20,453 nt of DNA from a virus. The stretch lies in the IMG/VR virus record IMGVR_UViG_3300026519_000460, positions 1 to 20,453 of that record. The stretch is one strand, 5' to 3'. The translations under genes and the position numbers were made by a program. Positions 14,357-20,453 of this stretch are shown piece by piece. Each line of letters starts with the position of its first letter. Positions within the stretch are counted from its first letter, which is position 1. The notes under the pieces are model-generated. The model ran no database searches. It was not told the origin of the DNA and was given only the letters and a program-made list of their open reading frames with translations.

Positions 14357-14863
14357 TCAGGACCCGATTTTGTAGATTCGCCCACGCCCTTCGACTTTCT
14401 CGGAGGTGATGGTTAGCCCCAGCCGTTTTTTCAACGCGCCAGAAATAGCTCCACGGATTGTATGCGGCAACCATTCCGTGGCCTTGGCAATCTCGGCGAT
14501 CGATGCACCGTCAGGGGCTTCGAGCATCTCGATCAACAGCGCCTGCTTGGTGCCAGCGCGGGGTTTCGGCTTGGCCTGTTCCGGCTTGGGCTGCCGCGTT
14601 TCCGTTTCCACCCCGATGACCTCAAGCCCCGCGCCGGTGATGACCAGCGTGATGCCGTGACCATCGCCGGTCTTGCGCCATGTGGGTTCGCCTTTTCGGA
14701 TGTCGGCTTCGACCTCGTCCAGAAAACCCTTCTGGATCAAGGGCACGATCACTTTGTTGGCTGCCCCGCCACGCAGGCGGTCCGGCAGCGGCAGGGCAAT
14801 GCGGTCAGCCTGTTGGGACGCGCGGGATAAAATAAGCGTTTGTGTTTCGGTGAGCTTGGTCAT
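14357..14863 (-). CDS. DUF3489-domain protein
   Basis: A 168-residue protein read on the minus strand. The start is the ATG at 14863-14861, preceded by AAGGAGAAT; an in-frame start 12 codons further out is less likely. The C-terminal 60 residues (LIEMLEAPDGASIAEIAKATEWLPHTIRG and following) are the DUF3489 winged-helix-like domain. A Pro/Lys-rich linker joins it to the N-terminal part, which begins TKLTETQTLILSRAS. The domain looks like a DNA-binding HTH of unknown target. It is the last of three overlapping genes. This family is common in alphaproteobacterial prophages and plasmids. A regulatory role is likely but unproven. Confidence 0.85.
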   Translation of the reverse strand: MTKLTETQTLILSRASQQADRIALPLPDRLRGGAANKVIVPLIQKGFLDEVEADIRKGEPTWRKTGDGHGITLVITGAGLEVIGVETETRQPKPEQAKPKPRAGTKQALLIEMLEAPDGASIAEIAKATEWLPHTIRGAISGALKKRLGLTITSEKVEGRGRIYKIGS

Positions 14864-15075
14864 GCTGAATATTCTCCTTCCTGAAAGGCGCGGTCGCAAA
14901 TCTCGCGCAGGTTCTTTGAAATGTCGGCCAGATCACCAACATGTCCCCAGTGGATCTCGTCGGGGTTGGCTTCGAAATGCTCGTCACTCAGGGCCTGCAG
15001 GCGGGCAAGCATGGTGTCGATCTCGGCCTTGCGGGTCAGGAAGGCGGCAAGGGCCTTGTCGTTGCTGCGGGTCAT
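14860..15075 (-). CDS. Small hypothetical protein of the minus-strand operon
   Basis: A 71-residue acidic, helical protein (MTRSNDKALAAF through NLREICDRAFQEGEYSA). Its ATG overlaps the stop of the gene before it (TAATG) with GGAGGC upstream, and its stop overlaps the DUF3489 start (ATGA). It is therefore coupled on both sides. No motif is recognised. Confidence 0.78.
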   Translation of the reverse strand: MTRSNDKALAAFLTRKAEIDTMLARLQALSDEHFEANPDEIHWGHVGDLADISKNLREICDRAFQEGEYSA

Positions 15076-15269
15076 TATTTTGCCTCCCGTGCGGCGGCCA
15101 GCCCTGCGGCGTAGGCGGCCTCCAAGGCAGCCTGAACGCCCCAGACCGAAACCTCGTGAAAGTCGAGGCTGTCGCGTTTGCGCTCTTCCAGTGTCTCGAT
15201 AAAGAGGTGCTTTTCGGCAATGCCGGCCAGCAGGTCGGCGGGGGCGGTTTGGGTGGTTTTGGTTGTCAT
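15075..15269 (-). CDS. DUF6900-like small protein, first gene of the minus-strand operon
   Basis: A 64-residue protein starting at the ATG 15269-15267, chosen because AAAAAGGAG lies 7 nt before it; the much longer frame reaching 15800 would run through the terminase gene and is not credible. Residues about 20-60 (FIETLEERKRDSLDFHEVSVW followed by an Ala-rich helix) match the DUF6900 pattern as I recall it. Function unknown. It is divergent from the small terminase gene, with 103 bp between them. Confidence 0.78.
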   Translation of the reverse strand: MTTKTTQTAPADLLAGIAEKHLFIETLEERKRDSLDFHEVSVWGVQAALEAAYAAGLAAAREAK

Positions 15270-15372
15270 GGTCTGGCTCCTTTTTGGTGTAATCAGAATC
15301 GCTCTTTCCGCGTGTCTAATCAACGATAATCGAAGCAATAACAGTGCTTTATAAGGAAAGGTTTGATTGTAT
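15270..15372. promoter_or_regulatory. Divergent promoter region between cargo operon and head module
   Basis: This 103-bp AT-richer spacer must hold the start signals of the minus-strand operon, and perhaps a late promoter. I could not identify convincing -35/-10 pairs. Confidence 0.35.
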
Positions 15373-15969
15373 ATGCAAGGTCTGAGCGAACGGAAATACG
15401 CTGCCCGTGTGAGCCTGTCCCGCGGGGCGATCCAGAAGGCGAAAGCGGCCGGGCGATTGGTGCTGTTCGGTGATGGCTCGATTGATGCGGCAGCCTCGGA
15501 CCGGAAGCGCGCGGCAATGACCGATCCGTCAAAGCAGCGCGGCACCGCAAAGGAAAAACTCAAACCGGTGCCCGATGCTGCCCTCTCGGCCGTGGGCGAA
15601 ACCCTGCGCGAACAGGGTCTGCAGGCTCCGGCCACCGGTGGCAACACCACCTTCCTGCAGGCCAAGACCGCCAACGAAGTTCTGAAAGCGCAGGAACGGC
15701 GGCTGAAACTGCAAAAGATGAAGGGCGAGCTGGTCGACAAGGCCCGTGCCAAGGCGCTGGTATTCCGGCTGGCCCGCGAGGAACGCGATGCCTGGGTCAA
15801 CTGGCCTGCACGGGCGGCGGCGTTGATGGCGGCAGAACTGTCCTCGGCACTTTCGGAAAACGGGCAGGATGTAACACTGGAGACCGCTTTGATGCAGAAA
15901 ATCCTGGAGACTCATGTGCGCGCCCAGCTGGAAGAGCTTGGTGCACATGTCCGGTTCGATCTCAGCTGA
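15373..15969 (+). CDS. Phage terminase small subunit (Nu1-like)
   Basis: A 198-residue protein. The N-terminus (GLSERKYAARVSLSRGAIQKAKAAGRL) is an HTH like that of lambda Nu1, which recognises the packaging site. The middle (ANEVLKAQERRLKLQKMKGELVDKARA) is a coiled coil for oligomerisation, and the C-terminal part would contact the large subunit. The start is ATG 15373. TTG 15367 is closer to the AAGGAAAGG site (15353-15361) and is a real alternative, adding two residues. The gene overlaps the large terminase gene by 23 bp, as in the lambda nu1-A arrangement. The identification rests on the fold pattern and on its neighbours and is firm. Confidence 0.87.
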   Translation: MQGLSERKYAARVSLSRGAIQKAKAAGRLVLFGDGSIDAAASDRKRAAMTDPSKQRGTAKEKLKPVPDAALSAVGETLREQGLQAPATGGNTTFLQAKTANEVLKAQERRLKLQKMKGELVDKARAKALVFRLAREERDAWVNWPARAAALMAAELSSALSENGQDVTLETALMQKILETHVRAQLEELGAHVRFDLS

Positions 15970-17932
15970 ACCCGCAACTGGCATCGCGGATTTTGATGGA
16001 AGAGACGATCTCCTGCGGGCCTGGGCGGAAGGCCTCCAACCCGACGCCGATCTGACGGTGTCCGAGTGGGCCGATCGATACCGGATGCTGGCCTCCCGCG
16101 CTTCGGCGGAACCCGGCCGGTATCGTACCAGCCGCACACCCTACATGCGCGAGATCATGGATGCGCTCTCGCCCAGTCATTCGGCCCAACGGGTGGTGTT
16201 CATGAAAGCCGCGCAGGTGGGCGCGACAGAAGCGGGCAACAATATGATCGGCTTCGTGATCGCCCATGCGCCGGGGCCAATGCTGGCGGTGCAGCCGACC
16301 GTGGAACTGGCAAAGAGAAACTCGCGCCAACGCATCGATCCGCTGATCGAGGAAAGCACGGTGTTGCGAAACAAGGTCCGTCCATCACGCTCACGCGATG
16401 CGGGCAACACTATGCTCTCGAAAGAATTCGCAGGCGGCATTCTGATTATGACCGGGGCGAACTCGGCCGTGGGCCTGCGCTCGACCCCGGCACGCTACAT
16501 CTTTCTCGACGAGGTCGATGCCTATCCCGCTTCGGCTGATGAGGAAGGTGATCCGGTTTCGCTGGCCGAAGCGCGATCCTTGACCTTCGCCCATCGTCGC
16601 AAGGTGTTTTTGGTGTCAACGCCAACCGTGAAAGGGGTAAGCCGGATCGAACGGGAATATGAAGCCTCCGACCAGCGCCGGTATTTTGTGCCGTGTCCAC
16701 ATTGTGGGGAGCGCCAATGGCTGAAGTTTGAGCGGCTGCGCTGGGACAAGGGCCAGCCTGAAACAGCGGCCTATCATTGCGAAGCTTGCGAACAGCCGAT
16801 TGCCGAGCACCACAAGACTGCGATGCTGGAAGCAGGTGAATGGCGAGCAACGGCGGAAGGATCTGATCCGGCCACTGTCGGATACCACCTCTCGGCGCTC
16901 TATTCGCCGGTCGGCTGGCTCAGCTGGGAGCGGATTGCGCGCAGCTGGGAGGCCGCGCAGGGATCAGACGATTCCATTCGCGCCTTCAAGAATACGATCC
17001 TTGGCGAAACCTGGGTGGAATCCGGCGAAGCCCCGGATTGGCAACGGCTGCTCGACCGCAAGGAAGACTGGGCCGCAGGAGAGGTTCCGGCAAACGCCCT
17101 GTTTCTGACCGCTGGGGCGGATGTTCAGAAGGACCGAATTGAAGTCGATGTCTGGGCTTGGGGCCGGGGCTTGGAAAGCTGGCTGATCGATCACATTGTG
17201 ATTGACGGCGGTCCGGGTTCGGAGGCCTGCTGGAATGGCCTGACGGAATTGCTCGGCCGGACATGGCACCACGGCAATGGCAGCGAAATGACGATCGCCC
17301 GGCTGGCCGTCGACACCGGTTATGAAACCCCGGCGGTTTACGGCTGGGCGCGAAAAGTCGGCTTTGGGCAGGTGGCCCCGGTCAAGGGCGTGGAAGGGTT
17401 CAATCGCGCCAGTCCGGTCTCGGGGCCCACGTTCGTTGACGCCACCATTGCCGGCAAACGCCTGCGCCGCGGCGCGCGGCTCTGGACGGTGGCGGTGTCG
17501 ACCTTCAAGTCCGAGACCTACCGGTTTTTGCGCCTTGAACGGCCAACGCCCGAGGAACTGGCGGGTGGAACGGATTATCCGCCCGGAGCCCTGCACCTGC
17601 CGGGCTGGATCGACAGCGAATGGCTGAAACAACTGGTCGCCGAGCAACTGGTGACGGTGCGCAACAAGCGCGGGTTCGCCCGGCTGGAATGGCAAAAGCT
17701 GCGCGAACGCAACGAGGCGCTCGATTGCCGGGTCTATGCCCGCGCGGCTGCGTGGATCCTCGGGGCCGATCGCTGGTCGGACAAACAATGGGATGAGCTG
17801 GCGCGGCAGGTGGCGGCTCCCGGTGCCGAGGTCGGCACAGGCACGGTGAAAACAGCGCGGCACACCCGCAGTGGTCGCACCACCCGCCCCGCAAACCAGC
17901 GCCGATCGGTGCGCTCGAATTATATGAGGTGA
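15947..17932 (+). CDS. Phage terminase large subunit, GpA family
   Basis: A 661-residue lambda gpA-type packaging motor and nuclease. The ATPase domain has the variant Walker A KAAQVGATE (87-95) and Walker B YIFLDEVDAYP (184-194). A zinc-binding insert has C250/C253 and C278/C281. The C-terminal nuclease starts near AGADVQKDRIEVDVWAWG, followed by VDTGY. It cuts concatemeric DNA at cos-type sites and pumps it into the prohead. Length and domain order are normal for GpA. I start at ATG 15947 (GGAAGAG upstream); ATG 15914 would add 11 residues. The C-terminal tail is rich in Arg and Thr. Confidence 0.95.
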   Translation: MSGSISAEPATGIADFDGRDDLLRAWAEGLQPDADLTVSEWADRYRMLASRASAEPGRYRTSRTPYMREIMDALSPSHSAQRVVFMKAAQVGATEAGNNMIGFVIAHAPGPMLAVQPTVELAKRNSRQRIDPLIEESTVLRNKVRPSRSRDAGNTMLSKEFAGGILIMTGANSAVGLRSTPARYIFLDEVDAYPASADEEGDPVSLAEARSLTFAHRRKVFLVSTPTVKGVSRIEREYEASDQRRYFVPCPHCGERQWLKFERLRWDKGQPETAAYHCEACEQPIAEHHKTAMLEAGEWRATAEGSDPATVGYHLSALYSPVGWLSWERIARSWEAAQGSDDSIRAFKNTILGETWVESGEAPDWQRLLDRKEDWAAGEVPANALFLTAGADVQKDRIEVDVWAWGRGLESWLIDHIVIDGGPGSEACWNGLTELLGRTWHHGNGSEMTIARLAVDTGYETPAVYGWARKVGFGQVAPVKGVEGFNRASPVSGPTFVDATIAGKRLRRGARLWTVAVSTFKSETYRFLRLERPTPEELAGGTDYPPGALHLPGWIDSEWLKQLVAEQLVTVRNKRGFARLEWQKLRERNEALDCRVYARAAAWILGADRWSDKQWDELARQVAAPGAEVGTGTVKTARHTRSGRTTRPANQRRSVRSNYMR

Positions 17933-17934
17933 TC

Positions 17935-18150
17935 ATGGCCACATTGGCAGAACTTAAAACCCGCCGCGAGGCGCTGGCGGCCTCGCGCGCCAGCGGTGTG
18001 GCCCGCGTCAGCTATGACGGCAAGACGGTGGAATACCGCAGCCTTGCGGAAATCGACCGCGCCATTGATGTGTTGGACCACGAGATTGCCACGCTCGAGG
18101 GCCGCAGGGTGATCCGACAGGTGCGCGTGTCCACAAGCAAGGGATTGTAA
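17935..18150 (+). CDS. gpW-like head-tail joining protein
   Basis: A 71-residue protein: helical N-terminus (LAELKTRREALAASRAS), a beta hairpin (VARVSYDGKTVEYRS), and a second helix (LAEIDRAIDVLDHEIATLE). This is the size, fold pattern and position (between terminase and portal) of lambda gpW, which closes the portal after packaging and makes the site for tail attachment. The start is ATG 17935; a GTG at 17929 overlaps the terminase stop and is an alternative. Its stop overlaps the portal start (TAATG). Confidence 0.87.
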   Translation: MATLAELKTRREALAASRASGVARVSYDGKTVEYRSLAEIDRAIDVLDHEIATLEGRRVIRQVRVSTSKGL

Positions 18151-19637
18151 TGGGCCTGTTTGATGCTTTTCGCCGCCAACCCACCGGTGGCCCAAGCGGC
18201 GTGCGCGCCCGCCTCGAAGGGGCGATGTCGCGCCGCCGCCTGCGCGGCTGGCAACCGCCGCTGGAAAACATCAACTCGCTGGTGGCCTCGGGTGGGCCGC
18301 GTCTGTTAGCGCGCTCGCGCGAGTTGGTAGTGACCAACGGCTATGCGGCCAATGCCTGCGAAGCCTATGCGGCCAATCTGGTCGGCGACGGGATCAAGCC
18401 CTCGTCGCTGATCGAAGATCCGGAGCTTCGGGACACGATCCAACGCCTGTGGCTGGCCTGGACCGATCAGGCCGACGCCGACGGGCTGACCGATTTCTAT
18501 GGGCTGCAGGCCATGATTGCCCGCGAAATGTTCGTGGCGGGCGAATGCTTCGTGCGCATCCGGCCACGTCGCGCCGAGGACGGGCTGCTGGTGCCGATGC
18601 AATTGCAGCTCCTGCAATCGGAAATGCTGCCGTTCGAGAAGACCGAAACCGCCCCAAGCGGCAATCCCATTCGCTGCGGCATCGAGTTCGATCTGATTGG
18701 GCGTCGCGTGGCCTATCACTTCCGCCGCCGTCACCCCGGTGACAGCACGGACAGAGGCGGCCCGTTCATGGGCACCGTCATTCCGGACACAACGCGGGTG
18801 CCCGCCGAGGACGTGCTGCACATCTATCGCCCCATCGACGCGGGGCAAATCAGGGGCCTGCCGCATGTGGCGCCTGCCATGGTGCGGCTGTTTTTGCTCG
18901 ATCAATATGATGACGCGGAGCTCGACCGCAAGAAAACCGCTGCGATGTTTGCGGGCTTCATCACCAAGAACGCCCCGGAAGAGGCGTTGATGGGGGAAGT
19001 GGAAGATACCGGCGAAGGGATTGGCATCGCCAGTCTCGAACCCGGCACCTTGCAGGTTCTGCTGCCCGGCGAAGACATCAAGTTTTCCAGCCCTGCCGAT
19101 GTTGGCGGTGGCTATGAGGCGTTCCAATATCGCACCTTGCTGTCGATCTCGGCCTCGCTTGGTCTGCCCTATCATCTGGTTACCGGCGACGTGCGGCAGG
19201 CCAATTACTCGAGCCTGCGGGCTGAACTGGTCGAGTTCCGTCGCCGGATCGGCCAATTGCAACACGGGGTGATGGCGCATCAATTCTGCCGTCCCATCTG
19301 GCAGCGGTGGCTGGAAACGGCCGCCCTGTCTGGCGCGCTTGATCTGCCGGACATGGCCAAGGCCAAACCGGTGCACTGGATCCCGCCACGCTGGGATTGG
19401 GTCGATCCGCTGAAAGATATTCAGGCGCAATTGCTGGGGATCGAGGCCGGACTGGTATCGCGCAGGAAAGCGGTCGAGGCGACAGGTTATGACATCGAAG
19501 AAATCGACCGCGAGAATGCGGCGGATGCGGAGCGCGCCGCAGCTCTCGGCCTCCATTATAGCACCAGCCCCGGCGAGACGCAGGGCGCGCGGGCTACGCC
19601 CGTGAAACCGGCAGACCCTGAAGAAATATCGCAATAA
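18150..19637 (+). CDS. Phage portal protein, lambda gpB family
   Basis: A 495-residue portal protein. It shows the lambda-type features: a basic N-terminus, LVVTNGYAANACEAYAANLVGDG (residues about 60-82), FYGLQAMIAREMFVAGECFV, and the conserved LLDQYDDAELDRKKTAAMFAGF and SLGLPYHLVTGDVRQANYSSLR segments. It forms the dodecameric ring through which DNA enters the head and on which the terminase docks. Length is near that of lambda gpB (533). The ATG overlaps the gpW stop. The last 30 residues are variable and rich in Ala and Pro. Confidence 0.95.
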   Translation: MGLFDAFRRQPTGGPSGVRARLEGAMSRRRLRGWQPPLENINSLVASGGPRLLARSRELVVTNGYAANACEAYAANLVGDGIKPSSLIEDPELRDTIQRLWLAWTDQADADGLTDFYGLQAMIAREMFVAGECFVRIRPRRAEDGLLVPMQLQLLQSEMLPFEKTETAPSGNPIRCGIEFDLIGRRVAYHFRRRHPGDSTDRGGPFMGTVIPDTTRVPAEDVLHIYRPIDAGQIRGLPHVAPAMVRLFLLDQYDDAELDRKKTAAMFAGFITKNAPEEALMGEVEDTGEGIGIASLEPGTLQVLLPGEDIKFSSPADVGGGYEAFQYRTLLSISASLGLPYHLVTGDVRQANYSSLRAELVEFRRRIGQLQHGVMAHQFCRPIWQRWLETAALSGALDLPDMAKAKPVHWIPPRWDWVDPLKDIQAQLLGIEAGLVSRRKAVEATGYDIEEIDRENAADAERAAALGLHYSTSPGETQGARATPVKPADPEEISQ

Positions 19638-19649
19638 TAAGGAAACCCC

Positions 19650-20453
19650 ATGAATAACTGGTATTCGATCTGCGCCCTGAACGAGGGTGCGGAAATCTTG
19701 ATCTATGATGAAATCGGCGCTTATGGCGTCTCGGCCAAGGCCTTTCTGGCCGATCTTGGCAAGCTGCCGGACAAGGCCCCGCTGACGCTCAGGCTCAACA
19801 GCCCGGGCGGGTCGGTGTTCGATGCGGTGGCGATCTACAACGCCCTGCAGCGCCACGCGGGCAATGTCACCGTGAGCATCGACGGCATTGCCGCGTCCGC
19901 CGCCTCCTACATCGCCATGGCCGGTGATGAAATCATCATGCCGGAGAACGCCTTTCTGATGATCCATGATCCTTCCGGCATGGTGATGGGCACGGCGGCC
20001 GACATGCGATCCATGGCCGAGGCGCTCGACTAGATCGGTGCCAGCCTGCTGCGCGGCTATGCGGCCAAATCCGGCAAGGCGGAAAAGGACATCGCGAAGA
20101 TGATGGCCAAGGAAACCTGGCTGGATGCGGCCGAGGCGCTGGAGATGGGCTTTGCTGACACAATGTCCGAGCCGGTCAAAATGGCCGCCAGCTTTGATGT
20201 GAGCCAATTCAAAAACACACCGCCGGAAATCGTCGAGGCGGTGAAGGCAAAGGATGAACCCGTCGCGATGAAATCGGAGCCTGAACCGAACTCTGCCCCC
20301 GAGGGCGAAACCGATCCCGTGCCTGAACCCGCCGCCATCCGCACCGAGGCCATGACCTACGCCAAAACCGTCGTCGATCTTTGCCGCCTCGCGGGGCAAC
20401 CGCAGATGGCGGCATCATTCCTCTCCTCTGAAGCCAGCCTCGAGGATATCCGC
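19650..20453 (+). pseudogene. ClpP-like head maturation protease (gpC-like) interrupted by an in-frame amber codon; 3' end outside window
   Basis: The frame begins at ATG 19650 with AAGGAAA upstream. RLNSPGGSVFDAV (48-60), GIAASAASYIAMAG with S83, and FLMIHDPSG with H106 are the ClpP-type oxyanion loop, nucleophile and base. A TAG at 20031-20033 stops translation after residue 127. The same frame then stays open for 140 codons to the window end and is still family-like (IGASLLRGYAAKSGKAEKDI, TWLDAAEALEMGFADTM), so the break is a single nonsense codon. The catalytic acid and the substrate-binding helix lie beyond it, so the truncated product should be inactive. AAG to TAG is the simplest change. 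In lambda-like heads this protease matures the portal and scaffold. Suppression of the amber or a sequencing error remains possible. Confidence 0.85.

Noticed and set aside
14207-14474. Transposase or integrase remnant between the moron and DUF3489 gene
   Set aside because: Short frames on both strands gave no recognisable transposase motif and no terminal inverted repeats.
18306-20399. Minus-strand frame of 697 codons opposite the portal and protease genes
   Set aside because: It spans two recognisable plus-strand genes and an intergenic gap, with a His/Gly/Arg-rich composition typical of antisense translation.

Overview
The window is most of the left and central part of a lambdoid-type (siphovirus) prophage in a high-GC alphaproteobacterium, most likely of the Rhodobacterales. 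The pointers are the DUF6511, DUF6362, DUF6900 and DUF3489 type small proteins, the Sak4-like ATPase / SSB-like / helicase gene order, the ParB-methyltransferase, and codon use rich in G/C third positions. No integrase, lysis gene, tail gene or tRNA is visible, so neither prophage end can be placed.

Region 1 (1-2210): two translationally coupled genes. The first is cut by the window edge. The second is a 620-residue QueC-like PP-loop enzyme with a C-terminal winged-helix-like domain. The unit ends at a strong intrinsic terminator. QueC paralogues outside the queuosine pathway belong to anti-phage systems (Qat, type IV CBASS), so this is probably an accessory defence cassette. Its lower GC content also sets it apart.

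Region 2 (2336-11295): a tightly packed early/replication operon, with many ATGA-type stop/start overlaps. In order: Xis/MerR-like HTH protein, hypothetical protein, Sak4-like ATPase, SSB-like protein, SF2 helicase with zinc ribbon, DUF6511 zinc protein, Cas4-like PD-(D/E)XK nuclease, AEP-primase/RepA-type helicase fusion, a repeat-rich non-coding gap, RuvC-like resolvase, small hypothetical protein, DUF6362 protein. Together these would unwind, prime, anneal, resect and resolve DNA. The gap at 9768-10112 carries ten CAAAACAC motifs and two 54-bp direct repeats, and is the best candidate here for a replication origin or operator array.

Region 3 (11296-15269): control and cargo. A 409-bp non-coding stretch with hairpins and TGGANNCC motifs precedes a ParB/beta-class DNA methyltransferase fusion. 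Next comes an AT-rich exported ClpP-fold protein with its own promoter (a moron), then a minus-strand operon of three small genes (DUF6900-like, hypothetical, DUF3489).

Region 4 (15373-20453): the lambda-order head module: small terminase, large terminase (GpA), gpW, portal (gpB) and a ClpP-like head maturation protease (gpC). The protease has an in-frame amber codon at 20031-20033 while its reading frame stays open and family-like to the window end. The prophage may therefore be defective or depend on suppression.
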